Source: Thermomicrobiaceae bacterium (GTDB taxonomy: Bacteria > Chloroflexota > Chloroflexia > Thermomicrobiales > Thermomicrobiaceae). Taken from it: a stretch of 10,897 nucleotides of DNA. Below, in pieces: positions 1-6,780 of the stretch. The stretch lies in NCBI GenBank assembly GCA_025966355.1, contig JAICWZ010000025.1, positions 1 to 10,897 on the forward strand, written 5' to 3'. The position numbers and the translations under genes were made by a program. Position 1 is the first letter of the stretch, and each line of letters opens with the position of its first letter. Below the pieces are notes generated by a model. The model saw nothing but the letters and a program-made list of their open reading frames with translations, was not told where the DNA came from and did not search any database.

Positions 1-282
1 GAACTGCCGAGCGACCTGCGCGTCTTCATCACCAACCCGCACGAGGGTAAGACCGCATACCCGATCACCGGCTTTTCCTGGGTGCTGCTGCGGTCGTCCT
101 ATGACGATGAGACAACCGCGCAGGCGCTGACCGATTTCTGTTACTGGGCAATCACGGTTGGTCAGGCGATTTCGAAGTCATTGGGGTACGCACCGCTGCC
201 TGATGAGGTGCGTGCGCTCGAAATCAAGCAACTGGAACAGGTGAAAGCAGGCGGCGCGGCCGTCTTCCGGGCGCCGATGTGA
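1..282 (+). CDS. pstS: Phosphate ABC transporter substrate-binding protein PstS, C-terminal part
   Basis: This is the 3' end of a gene that begins upstream of the window; the frame is open from base 1 to TGA at 280-282 (93 codons). PstS is the extracytoplasmic protein that binds inorganic phosphate and hands it to the PstC/PstA channel. The visible tail reads like the end of the PstS fold: a strand with YPITGFSWVLL (residues 20-30 of the fragment), an acidic DDETTAQALTDFCYWA helix, and then GYAPLPDEVRALEI, the 'LGYAPLP' element typical of PstS C-termini. pstC starts 31 bp downstream, which supports the identification. The N-terminus, including any lipoprotein signal, is not visible. Confidence 0.9.
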   Translation, partial: ELPSDLRVFITNPHEGKTAYPITGFSWVLLRSSYDDETTAQALTDFCYWAITVGQAISKSLGYAPLPDEVRALEIKQLEQVKAGGAAVFRAPM

Positions 283-313
283 GGGGACGAGGAAGGGGGG
301 GCAGGCGCGCTCA

Positions 314-1282
314 ATGCGAACCGAAATCAGCGCGGATTCACGCCGGATTCGTCTCGGACGGCAGCTGCAGCATGGTGATCTGATCTTTTGGATCGTCGCC
401 CTGCTCTTTGCCGTTCTGGTCGTTGTACTGCTCGGCGCCATCATCGCCGTCACCTGGAGCGGCTCGGCGGACGCACGCCATGCGTTCGGCTGGCACTTCC
501 TGACGACGACCGCCTGGAATCCGGTCAGCGGCCAATTTGGGGCGCTGCCGGCGATCTACGGCACGATCGTCTCATCGATCATCGCGCTCCTCTTTGCGGC
601 ACCGCTCGGCGTCATGATCGCGATCTTCCTCAATTCACTCTGTCCCGCGAAGCTGCGCATGCCGATCGGCATGATGGTTGAACTTTTGGCGGCGATCCCC
701 AGTGTCGTTTACGGCATGTGGGGCATCTTCGTCTTCATCCCGTTCTTCCGCAGCTATATCTCGACGCCGCTGTCGAAGACGGTCGGCTCGGCGCTGCCGC
801 TCTTTTCCGGACCGGTCAATGTCGGGCGCGGGCTGCTGGTTGCCGGAATCATTCTGGCGATCATGATCCTGCCGACGATCGCGGCGATCTCGCGCGATGT
901 GCTGGCGGTCGTTCCGAACAGTCAGCGAGAGGCGATGCTGGCGCTGGGGGCTACGCGCTGGGAGGTGATTCGACACGCCGAATTGCCATACGCGCGAGCC
1001 GGCATTGTCGGCGGCATGATGCTCGGGCTGGGACGCGCGCTCGGTGAGACGATGGCCGCAACCATGGTGATCGGCAACACACCGAAGATTCACGCATCAC
1101 TCTTCCAACCGGCGACCACCGCCGCGTCGCTGATCGCCAGCCAGTTGCCGAACGCCAACACCGATTTGCACTCCAGCGCCCTGATCTACCTGGCGCTGGT
1201 CCTGTTCTTGATCACGCTCGTTGCCAACTCGATCGCACGCGCGCTCGTCTGGCGCGTGTCACGCACCGGATCGGGGGCCTGA
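314..1282 (+). CDS. pstC: Phosphate ABC transporter permease PstC
   Basis: This is a 322-residue inner-membrane permease, one half of the phosphate channel. Hydrophobic segments are visible at about residues 23-46, 79-105, 118-146, 173-195, 228-250 and 288-312, the six-helix layout of PstC. The cytoplasmic EAA loop that docks on the ATPase begins at residue 205 (REAMLALGATRWEV) and runs into GLGRALGETMA (238-248), a strong PstC/PstA signature. The ATG at 314 follows a G-rich purine tract (291-300). The gene sits between pstS (31 bp upstream) and pstA (2 bp downstream), so co-translation with pstA is likely. The length is normal for the family. PstC is preferred over PstA because of its gene order and the long loop between helices 3 and 4 (about 147-172). 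Confidence 0.96.
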   Translation: MRTEISADSRRIRLGRQLQHGDLIFWIVALLFAVLVVVLLGAIIAVTWSGSADARHAFGWHFLTTTAWNPVSGQFGALPAIYGTIVSSIIALLFAAPLGVMIAIFLNSLCPAKLRMPIGMMVELLAAIPSVVYGMWGIFVFIPFFRSYISTPLSKTVGSALPLFSGPVNVGRGLLVAGIILAIMILPTIAAISRDVLAVVPNSQREAMLALGATRWEVIRHAELPYARAGIVGGMMLGLGRALGETMAATMVIGNTPKIHASLFQPATTAASLIASQLPNANTDLHSSALIYLALVLFLITLVANSIARALVWRVSRTGSGA

Positions 1283-1284
1283 GC

Positions 1285-2154
1285 ATGGCTCAAGCGATCG
1301 TTGGACGGCGCTATCGACGACGGGTGCTGGTCAATCGGCTGATGCTGGTGTTGACGGTGCTGGCGACCGTCATCTCGCTCGTCCCGCTGGTGCTCATCCT
1401 CGTCTATGTCGCCGAACAGGGGATCGGATCGCTCAGTATCGATTTCCTGACGCACACGTTCCGGCCGATCAGCTTTGGCACCACCTCAACCGGCGGCGGT
1501 GTGCTGCATGCAATCGTCGGGACCGTCATCATCACCGGGTTTGCCCTGCTGCTCGCGGTACCGATCGGGATTATGGCCGGCGTCTATCTGTCCGAGTACC
1601 CCGGTAATGCCGCATCGACCGCCATCCGCTTTTGCGTCGATGTGCTCTCGGCGATGCCGTCGATTGTCGTGGGCGTCACGGCGTATGTGCTGATCGTGCA
1701 GCGCGTCAAGAGCTTCTCGGGCTTCGCCGGCAGCGTCGCGCTGGTCGTCCTGATGGTTCCGATCATTACGCGCACGACCGAAGAGATCCTTCGTCTCGTG
1801 CCGCAAACGTCGCGAGAAGCCGCCATCGCGCTCGGCGCGCCGAAGTGGCGGACGACGCTCACGATCGTCTTGCCGATGGCGCTGAGTGGCATCGCGACCG
1901 GCGTGCTGCTCGCCTTTGCTCGCGCCGCCGGAGAGACAGCGCCGCTGCTCGTGACCGTGCTCGGCAACAACAACCTGACCTATGATCTCTTCGGTCCGAT
2001 GCAGGCGTTGCCGCTGCTCGCGTATCGTTACACGGAACAGCCGTACACCGTGTTGAATCAGCAAGCCTGGGGAGCGGCCTTTTTGCTGGTCGTGATCGTC
2101 CTCGGCATTAATATTCTCGTGCGCATTGTTACGCGTCCGCGCTCACATCGTTGA
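1285..2154 (+). CDS. pstA: Phosphate ABC transporter permease PstA
   Basis: This is a 289-residue membrane permease, the partner of PstC in the phosphate channel. Hydrophobic helices are visible near residues 17-42, 74-102, 115-138, 147-162, 195-215 and 262-282. The EAA loop is at 177-188 ([12 protein letters not shown]), followed by [12 protein letters not shown] (211-222), the PstA form of the 'GETAPL' motif. YLSEYPG at 101-107 is also typical of PstA. The ATG lies 2 bp after the pstC stop, with its ribosome-binding site inside the pstC end, so the two subunits are probably made in a fixed ratio. The C-terminus ends in a short basic tail (RPRSHR). No defect is visible. Confidence 0.96.
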   Translation: MAQAIVGRRYRRRVLVNRLMLVLTVLATVISLVPLVLILVYVAEQGIGSLSIDFLTHTFRPISFGTTSTGGGVLHAIVGTVIITGFALLLAVPIGIMAGVYLSEYPGNAASTAIRFCVDVLSAMPSIVVGVTAYVLIVQRVKSFSGFAGSVALVVLMVPIITRTTEEILRLVPQTSREAAIALGAPKWRTTLTIVLPMALSGIATGVLLAFARAAGETAPLLVTVLGNNNLTYDLFGPMQALPLLAYRYTEQPYTVLNQQAWGAAFLLVVIVLGINILVRIVTRPRSHR

Positions 2155-2155
2155 C

Positions 2156-2161
2156 GGGGAG
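2156..2161 (+). promoter_or_regulatory. Ribosome-binding site of the first pstB
   Basis: GGGGAG lies just after the pstA stop and 3 nt before ATG 2165. It favours that ATG over an in-frame upstream start at 2126, which would overlap the end of pstA and has no comparable site. Confidence 0.6.
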
Positions 2162-2164
2162 ACT

Positions 2165-2980
2165 ATGACCGCCACAGCCGCCAACCCGAACATTCAAATG
2201 CCGCCTGCCATCGACGCCCATCTGGTGCTCGACGGCCTCACGATCTATTACGGTTCACGCGAGGCGGTCGCTCGGACCGATCTGGCGATCCCACGTGCGC
2301 GAGTGACCGCGATCATCGGGCCGTCCGGCTGTGGCAAATCGACCTTGCTCCGTTCGCTCAATCGGATGCACGAAACCGTGCCCGGCGGGCGCGCCGAAGG
2401 CCGCGTGCTGCTGGATGGCGCGAACATCTACGATCCGTCGGTCGATCCGATCCACGTTCGACGCCGGATCGGCATGGTCTTCCAGCAACCGAATCCGCTG
2501 CGCGCACGCACGATCGCCGAGAACGTCTCGATCGGGCTGGAACTTGACGGCATCGGGCGCCGTGAGAAGGAAGCGGCGGTTGAGCGCGCCCTGAAGCGCG
2601 CGGCGCTCTGGGATGAAGTCGCCGACCGGCTCGACCGGCCGGGCACGGCGCTCTCGGGCGGGCAGCAACAACGGCTCTGCCTGGCACGCGCGCTGGCGGT
2701 TGAGCCGGAGCTGATTCTGATGGACGAACCGGCCAGCGCACTCGACCCGATCGCCACGCTGCGCATCGAGGAGCTGATTCGCGAGCTGATGACCGAGATC
2801 ACGATCGTCATCGTTACGCACAACATGCAGCAGGCGGCGCGTGTTTCCGACTACACGATGTTTATGAACCTGAACGAGCGCGGGTCGGGCGGAGTGGTCG
2901 AGGCCGGACCGACGCAGATGATCTTTACCGCGCCGAAATCGAAGCAGACGGAAGACTACATTACCGGGCGGTTCGGATGA
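2165..2980 (+). CDS. pstB: Phosphate ABC transporter ATP-binding protein PstB (first copy)
   Basis: This is a 271-residue cytoplasmic ATPase that drives phosphate import through PstC/PstA. All nucleotide-binding motifs are present: Walker [10 protein letters not shown] (52-60), Q-loop in GMVFQQPNP (103-111), signature LSGGQQQR (163-170), Walker B LILMDEP (183-189) and switch histidine H219 in VTHNMQQA. The family-specific LNRMHE after Walker A and the C-terminal [10 protein letters not shown] (262-271) identify PstB rather than a general ABC ATPase. The ATG at 2165 is chosen from its ribosome-binding site; a start at 2126 would add 13 residues. The position after D-loop Walker B reads PASALDP, where most PstB proteins have PTSALDP, a mild change. 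A second pstB follows after 16 bp. Confidence 0.96.
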   Translation: MTATAANPNIQMPPAIDAHLVLDGLTIYYGSREAVARTDLAIPRARVTAIIGPSGCGKSTLLRSLNRMHETVPGGRAEGRVLLDGANIYDPSVDPIHVRRRIGMVFQQPNPLRARTIAENVSIGLELDGIGRREKEAAVERALKRAALWDEVADRLDRPGTALSGGQQQRLCLARALAVEPELILMDEPASALDPIATLRIEELIRELMTEITIVIVTHNMQQAARVSDYTMFMNLNERGSGGVVEAGPTQMIFTAPKSKQTEDYITGRFG

Positions 2981-2996
2981 AGGCACAGAGGACGCA

Positions 2997-3878
2997 ATGG
3001 AAGGTATGCCCATGACGATCAAGCCGCGCGGCGAACCGAATCTGGCGATACGGTTCGGCGCCGCCACGACGCGGTCGCTCAACGAGATCGCGAAAGCCGG
3101 AACAGTCAGCACCATCAAGCTCGAGACGCGGCATCTGTCGGTGAAGTACCGCGACTTCACCGCGGTACGCGATATTTCGCTCAGCTTCCCCGAGCGGCAG
3201 GTGAGCGCGTTGATCGGTTCATCCGGCTCCGGCAAATCGACGTTGCTCCGCGCGATCAACCGAATGCACGACACCAACCCGGCGGCATCGGTCGAGGGAC
3301 AGGTTCTGCTCGACAAGCAGCCGGTTTACGGGGCACATGTCGATCCGATCGTGATCCGGCGGAGGATCGGGATGGTCTTTCAGCGGCCCAACCCCTTCAT
3401 GAAGTCGATTTACGACAACGTCGCCTACGGCCTGACATTCAGCACGAAGCTGAGCAAGCGCGAGATTCACGATCGGGTGGAGGAGGCGCTGCGCGGTGCG
3501 GCGCTCTGGGACGAAGTGAAGGATCGCCTCGATGATTCGGCGCTGGCGCTTTCGGGTGGCCAGCAACAACGCATCTGTATCGCGCGGGCGCTGGCCGTGC
3601 AGCCGGAAGCGCTCTTAATGGACGAACCAACGAGCGCGCTCGACCCGATCGCCACCTTACGGATCGAAGAACTTATGCGAGAATTGGTCAAGCGTTATAC
3701 GATTGTGATCGTCACGCACAACATGCAGCAGGCGGCGCGTGTGTCGGACATCACCGCGTTTATGACCATGGGATCGGATCGGGCCGGGGTACTCGTCGAG
3801 GTGGGACCGACGTCGAGGATTTTCACGAATCCAACTGATCCACGCACCGAGGATTACATCACCGGTCGCGTGGGCTAA
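2997..3878 (+). CDS. pstB: Phosphate ABC transporter ATP-binding protein PstB (second copy)
   Basis: This is a second, apparently complete phosphate-transport ATPase of 293 residues. Motifs are Walker [10 protein letters not shown] (74-82), Q-loop in [10 protein letters not shown] (125-134), signature LSGGQQQR (185-192), Walker [14 protein letters not shown] (205-217), H241 in VTHNMQQA, and the PstB ending [10 protein letters not shown]. It has about 40 residues ahead of the ABC domain (which begins near [12 protein letters not shown], 40-51), absent from the first copy and longer than usual. Methionines 4 (3006) and 6 (3012) are alternative starts; AGAGGA at 2987-2992 favours 2997, while GGAAGG at 2999-3004 could serve 3012. 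[14 protein letters not shown] matches classical PstB better than the first copy does, so this may be the ancestral-type subunit. phoU follows after 17 bp. Confidence 0.95.
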   Translation: MEGMPMTIKPRGEPNLAIRFGAATTRSLNEIAKAGTVSTIKLETRHLSVKYRDFTAVRDISLSFPERQVSALIGSSGSGKSTLLRAINRMHDTNPAASVEGQVLLDKQPVYGAHVDPIVIRRRIGMVFQRPNPFMKSIYDNVAYGLTFSTKLSKREIHDRVEEALRGAALWDEVKDRLDDSALALSGGQQQRICIARALAVQPEALLMDEPTSALDPIATLRIEELMRELVKRYTIVIVTHNMQQAARVSDITAFMTMGSDRAGVLVEVGPTSRIFTNPTDPRTEDYITGRVG

Positions 3879-3882
3879 CGTT

Positions 3883-3889
3883 GGGGGAA
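3883..3889 (+). promoter_or_regulatory. Ribosome-binding site of phoU
   Basis: GGGGGAA ends 6 nt before ATG 3896. It selects that ATG over an in-frame TTG at 3881, which would place the purine tract inside the coding region. Confidence 0.65.
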
Positions 3890-3895
3890 CCAGCT

Positions 3896-4615
3896 ATGTC
3901 GACTCCAATCCACAGCCGTGCGCACTACGATCGACAGCTGCAAACGCTGCGCGAAGATCTGCTGCTGCTGGGCAGCATGGCCGAAAAAGCGGTCGAACGC
4001 TCAGTCGAAGCGATGCGCAACCGCGACGACCAGCTTGCCAAAGGTGTCGTCATTTCCGACCGGGAAATCGACAATCTGACGTTCGAGCTGGAAGAACGCG
4101 CGCTGCTGTTGATCGCGACGCAGCAGCCGATGGCCGTCGATCTGCGGGCCATCGCCGGAGCGCTCTTCATCATTACCGAGCTTGAACGAATCGGCGATTA
4201 CGCCGAGGGGATCGCCAAGATCGCGCTCGAGATCAGCAAGGAGCCACCGCTCAAACCGTTGATCGACATCCCGCGCATGGCCTATATTGCGATTGAGATG
4301 CTGCACCAGGCGTTGGGCGCATTTATCGACCGCGATCTGGCGGCCTGCCGTGCCATCTGGAAGCGGGATGACGAGCTCGACGGTCTCTACAATCAGGTCT
4401 ACCGCGAGTTGCTCACCTACATGATCGGCGACCCGAAGACGATCGAGCGCGCGACCCAGCTTCTCTGGTCGGCGCACAATCTCGAGCGGATCGGCGACCG
4501 CGTGACGAATATTTGCGAGCGAACCGCCTTCATTATCACGGGCGATCCGCGTGCGTTGCCCGGCGACGAGGATGGGGAGAATCCTCCAGCGATGCAGCCG
4601 TTCGGGGGCGAGTAG
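3896..4615 (+). CDS. phoU: Phosphate signalling/transport regulator PhoU
   Basis: This is a 239-residue cytoplasmic, all-helical protein. PhoU couples the activity of the Pst transporter to phosphate signalling, usually through a PhoR-type sensor kinase, and restrains phosphate uptake. The protein has two homologous three-helix repeats. Each carries the metal-binding E-x-x-x-D signature: ELERIGDYAEGI at 96-107 and NLERIGDRVTNICE at 195-208. The start region FDRxL-like element appears as HYDRQLQTLREDLLLLG (10-26), typical of PhoU. Its length matches the family, and a short acidic, proline-containing tail (DEDGENPPAMQPFGGE) ends the protein. It is the last canonical member of the pst operon. 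No phoR/phoB pair is visible in the window. Confidence 0.96.
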   Translation: MSTPIHSRAHYDRQLQTLREDLLLLGSMAEKAVERSVEAMRNRDDQLAKGVVISDREIDNLTFELEERALLLIATQQPMAVDLRAIAGALFIITELERIGDYAEGIAKIALEISKEPPLKPLIDIPRMAYIAIEMLHQALGAFIDRDLAACRAIWKRDDELDGLYNQVYRELLTYMIGDPKTIERATQLLWSAHNLERIGDRVTNICERTAFIITGDPRALPGDEDGENPPAMQPFGGE

Positions 4616-4660
4616 ATCTCGTTGGGCGTTCCTCAGCGTGGCGGGTAAGAAGGAGATGAG

Positions 4661-4921
4661 ATGAAGTACGCGGCGTTTATCGGCTACGAAAATCAGGAGC
4701 GGATCACCGACGTAGAACCGGCGCATCGCGCATACCTGGCATCGCTCAAGCAGAACGGAAGAATTTGGGCGGCCGGACCCTTCCACGACGACAGCGGGGC
4801 GCTCATCATCTATGAGGCTGAGTCGGAAGAAGAGGTGATCGACATCATCGACCACGATCCACTCCACGAGGCCGGCGTATTCTCGACGTACATCGTTCGT
4901 CCCTGGATTCAGGCACTCTAG
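4661..4921 (+). CDS. YciI-like (YCII-related domain) protein
   Basis: This is a small 86-residue protein of the YCII-related family, which has a ferredoxin-like fold and generally forms dimers. Family marks are the opening strand KYAAFIGYE, a helix with HRAYLASLKQNG (22-33) containing the conserved histidine H22, AAGPFHDDSGALIIYEA (37-53), a helix rich in Glu (ESEEEVIDII), and the DHDPLHEAGVF segment (64-74) corresponding to the usual 'DP...aGl' motif. Biochemical roles in the family are mostly unknown; some members have been proposed as lyases or isomerases, so no function is assigned. AAGGAG at 4650-4655 lies 5 nt before the ATG, one of the best ribosome-binding sites in the window. The gene follows phoU after 45 bp, so it may be co-transcribed with the pst genes. 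Confidence 0.85.
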   Translation: MKYAAFIGYENQERITDVEPAHRAYLASLKQNGRIWAAGPFHDDSGALIIYEAESEEEVIDIIDHDPLHEAGVFSTYIVRPWIQAL

Positions 4922-4985
4922 CGTCAACGGCCCCGAGCTTGCGGATCACGGACTGAGGATGGCCGCCATTCGCGTCGGGTGATCC

Positions 4986-5540
4986 ATGCGTCTTTCAGTC
5001 CACAAACCCACCATACCGGAACGACTCTGGCCTCCGCTGGCCGCCGGGCTTTTGATGCTCGTCGTCGGCGCCGTCGCCTACGCCACGAGTCAACCATTCC
5101 TCTACCCGAGCCTCGGACCGACCGCGTTCCTGCAGGCCGAATTTCCGTTTCATCGCACGTCGCAATTCCGCGATACAAGCCTCGGCCATCTGATCGGCAT
5201 CGCCGCCGGTCTGGCGGCGGTCTTCATCCTCGACGCACGTTCCGAACCGCATCTGGACGTCGGGATGCGCCTGCCGCCACGACGGATCGCGGCGGCCGCA
5301 CTGACGGTGACGCTGGTTATCCTGCTGCAACTGCTCTTCAAGATCTCGAATCCGCCCTCGGCCGGGACCGGGTTGCTCTTCGCGCTCGGCTTTTTTCAAC
5401 CGCGTATCGTCGACGTCGTCGAGGTGCTGGCAGGCGTCCTGTTCATGGCGTCGTTCGGCGCGCTGATTCGTCACTACCGCCTTAAGTCACCGGCCTATGC
5501 GCCGAAGGTCGAGATTGTCGAGGGTGGTGACGATGGCTAA
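4986..5540 (+). CDS. HPP-family integral membrane protein
   Basis: This is a 184-residue membrane protein with hydrophobic segments at about 16-34, 66-83, 100-118, 124-137 and 142-163. PSLGPTAFL (41-49), the GHLIGIAAG segment (67-75) and NPPSAGTGLLFALGF (122-136) match the pattern of the HPP family, in which the last motif normally reads HPPAG-T. Here asparagine replaces the histidine of the name-giving HPP triplet. HPP proteins are poorly characterised; plant and cyanobacterial members have been linked to nitrite transport, so transport of a small anion is possible but is only an inference. The ATG at 4986 has a weak GGGTGA just upstream. The gene follows the YciI-like gene by 64 bp and precedes the kinase-like gene by 9 bp. 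The family call is from motifs only. Confidence 0.75.
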   Translation: MRLSVHKPTIPERLWPPLAAGLLMLVVGAVAYATSQPFLYPSLGPTAFLQAEFPFHRTSQFRDTSLGHLIGIAAGLAAVFILDARSEPHLDVGMRLPPRRIAAAALTVTLVILLQLLFKISNPPSAGTGLLFALGFFQPRIVDVVEVLAGVLFMASFGALIRHYRLKSPAYAPKVEIVEGGDDG

Positions 5541-5549
5541 GCTTTCGGC

Positions 5550-6488
5550 ATGATCGCTCAACCAGCGTTGACTGCGAGCATGATTCAGCGCTTTCTCGAA
5601 GCGTGGCACGGCGCGCCGGTGACGAACCTCGCTCTGCTCGGCGCGGGCGCCTGGTCGCGTGCTTATCGCTTCGAGGTCGCCGGTTCGGCATACGTCATCC
5701 GCTGGAGTCAGTTCGCCGATAATTTCGAGCGCGACGCCTACGCGATCCGCTACGCGAGCAGGGATCTGCCGGTTCCCCAGATGACGGCGCTCGGTGAAGC
5801 GCACGGCTCGTATTACGCTATTTCGCCCTTTGTTGAGGGCGCGTTTTTCGAAGACCTGGCGATGGGCGATCTCGAAGCAACGATCCCTTCGCTGTTGCGC
5901 CTGCTTCGTGCGCTCAGACGGGTCGACCTTTCTGAAACGCACGGCTTCGGTTTTTGGGACAGGCAGGGAATCGCCGCGTACCCGACCTGGCGCGCGTTCG
6001 TATTGGATGACAAGAACGACTCGCCCGGCAGCCTGATCATCGGCTGGCGCGCCAAGCTCGAGGCGTCCTCGATGGGCACCATTAACTATGACACCCTGCG
6101 CGCGGAACTGGTTGATACGATGGAGCGCGTTCCCGACATTCGTGGACTCGTCCACTCCGATCTGCTGAATCGGAACGTGCTGGCGACGCCGGGGCGTATT
6201 ACCGCCCTGCTTGACTGGGGATCGTCGTTCTATGGTGATCCGCTCTACGACATCGCCTGGTTCGTTTTCTACGAGCCGTGGTATCCCCATTTCGGCGCGA
6301 TTAATCTGGCGCGCCAGCTGCTCGACGACTACCGCGCCGATCCGCTCGCTGACCAGCGCGAGATCGACGCCCGGCTCCGCTGCTGCCTGCTCGACATTGG
6401 CATCGGCTCAATCGCCTACAACGCCTTCATCGAGAACTGGGCCAACGGAGAAGAGGCGGCGAGCTATACGCTGTCGCTTCTGGGGTAG
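5550..6488 (+). CDS. Aminoglycoside phosphotransferase (APH)-fold kinase, hygromycin 4-O-kinase-like
   Basis: This 312-residue protein has the APH/choline-kinase fold, which transfers phosphate from ATP to a hydroxyl of a small molecule. The N-lobe has LGAGAWSRAYRFEV (30-43) as the nucleotide loop and YVIRWSQF (48-55), where arginine stands at the usual lysine position, as in many APH relatives. The catalytic loop is LVHSDLLNRNVL (200-211), giving D204 as catalytic base and N209 as metal ligand; the common HGD reads HSD. The metal-binding aspartate is D222 in ALLDWGSSFYGDPLYDIAW. The spacing after it and RLRCCLLDIGIGSIAYN (275-291) recall APH(4) hygromycin kinases. The true substrate is unknown and could be an antibiotic or a metabolite. 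ATG 5550 is 9 bp after the previous stop; a second ATG at 5580 is possible. Neither has a strong ribosome-binding site. Confidence 0.85.
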   Translation: MIAQPALTASMIQRFLEAWHGAPVTNLALLGAGAWSRAYRFEVAGSAYVIRWSQFADNFERDAYAIRYASRDLPVPQMTALGEAHGSYYAISPFVEGAFFEDLAMGDLEATIPSLLRLLRALRRVDLSETHGFGFWDRQGIAAYPTWRAFVLDDKNDSPGSLIIGWRAKLEASSMGTINYDTLRAELVDTMERVPDIRGLVHSDLLNRNVLATPGRITALLDWGSSFYGDPLYDIAWFVFYEPWYPHFGAINLARQLLDDYRADPLADQREIDARLRCCLLDIGIGSIAYNAFIENWANGEEAASYTLSLLG

Positions 6489-6552
6489 CGAGAGTTCGCG
6501 AGATCAGCGTCCTGCGAACATGGTGATGTTCCTGCCAGTCGACACCGGGAAG

Positions 6553-6579
6553 CCGGGCGCCGCCTGAACGGCGCGCCGG
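6553..6579 (+). terminator. GC-rich hairpin, possible terminator
   Basis: CCGG (6553-6556) pairs with CCGG (6576-6579). Two further 3-bp stems follow, interrupted by single-base bulges at 6557 and 6561, closing on the loop TGAAC (6565-6569). Only GTTTG follows, not a real T-tract, so it is at best a weak intrinsic terminator for the kinase transcript. Confidence 0.4.
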
Positions 6580-6624
6580 GTTTGATCAATCAAACCCCTA
6601 CGTAGGGTGCGTCATTGATGACGC
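6578..6624. repeat. Cluster of three perfect palindromes, possible dispersed repeat
   Basis: Three perfect inverted repeats lie in series: GGGTTTGAT-CA-ATCAAACCC (6578-6597), CCCTAC/GTAGGG (6596-6607) and GCGTCAT-TG-ATGACGC (6609-6624). Adjacent elements share bases, so neighbouring hairpins are partly mutually exclusive. The string GTAGGGTGCGTC resembles a short palindromic intergenic repeat seen in multiple copies in several bacterial genomes, as far as I recall. The window has only one copy, so membership of a repeat family cannot be shown here. It may also stop transcription or stabilise mRNA 3' ends. Confidence 0.55.
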
Positions 6625-6671
6625 CCAGCCGATGTGCGTATGCACGAGGCGGGTCATTTGAGCGCACCTGG

Positions 6672-6690
6672 CGGATCACCGTCTGATCCG
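6672..6690. repeat. Inverted repeat upstream of the aldehyde dehydrogenase operon
   Basis: CGGATCA (6672-6678) and TGATCCG (6684-6690) form a perfect 7-bp inverted repeat with a 5-bp spacer, 91 bp before the ALDH start. The size and symmetry would suit a dimeric repressor operator, or a small hairpin in the leader. No regulator is identified. Confidence 0.4.
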
Positions 6691-6731
6691 TGATACGATG
6701 AAGAGCCAGAAGCCTTATGAATCTTGAGCCG

Positions 6732-6757
6732 ATTCACGCGGCAATGTAGCCGCGAAT
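6732..6757 (+). promoter_or_regulatory. Leader hairpin just before the ALDH ribosome-binding site
   Basis: CGCGGC (6737-6742) pairs with GCCGCG (6749-6754) around the loop AATGTA, extended by ATT/AAT (6732-6734, 6755-6757) across a 2-nt bulge. It ends 8 nt before the GGGAGGG ribosome-binding site. It could insulate or tune translation if the transcript starts upstream. Confidence 0.35.
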
Positions 6758-6765
6758 GCGACGCA

Positions 6766-6772
6766 GGGAGGG
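6766..6772 (+). promoter_or_regulatory. Ribosome-binding site of the aldehyde dehydrogenase gene
   Basis: GGGAGGG lies 8 nt before ATG 6781. It decides against an in-frame TTG at 6724, which would add 19 residues unlike any ALDH N-terminus. Confidence 0.7.
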
Positions 6773-6780
6773 ACGACGTT

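Larger units (their letters stand above)
6489..6780. other. Intergenic region with many inverted repeats
   Basis: This 292-bp gap separates the APH-like gene from the aldehyde dehydrogenase gene, both on the + strand. I see no convincing ORF and no clear sigma-70 promoter with proper spacing. It contains at least six inverted repeats, listed separately where noteworthy. One more is GAACAT-GGTG-ATGTTC at 6516-6531, 27 bp after the kinase stop. The next operon presumably has its promoter in the 3' half. Confidence 0.7.

Noticed and set aside
2126..2164. Upstream start extending the first pstB by 13 residues
   Set aside because: The extension overlaps the end of pstA and has no ribosome-binding site; ATG 2165 has GGGGAG just ahead.
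2255..3316. 353-codon open frame on the minus strand
   Set aside because: It lies antisense across both pstB genes, whose ABC motifs are intact; its translation shows no recognisable family and has the Arg-rich look of a GC-driven shadow frame.
4001..4927. 308-codon open frame on the minus strand
   Set aside because: It is antisense to phoU and the YciI-like gene, both well supported, with no motif of its own.
5550..6488. Acquired antibiotic-resistance gene
   Set aside because: There are no mobile-element signs, base composition matches its neighbours, and it sits 9 bp after a housekeeping-type gene; only fold-level resemblance to APH(4) is supported.
6724..6780. TTG start extending the aldehyde dehydrogenase by 19 residues
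   Set aside because: The purine-rich site at 6766-6772 would be inside the gene, and the added residues do not resemble an ALDH N-terminus.
6625..6780. Sigma-70 promoter for the aldehyde dehydrogenase operon (TTGAGC at 6658 or 6724, TACGAT at 6694)
   Set aside because: No pair of boxes has spacing near 17 bp; the candidates were 30 bp apart or lacked a partner.
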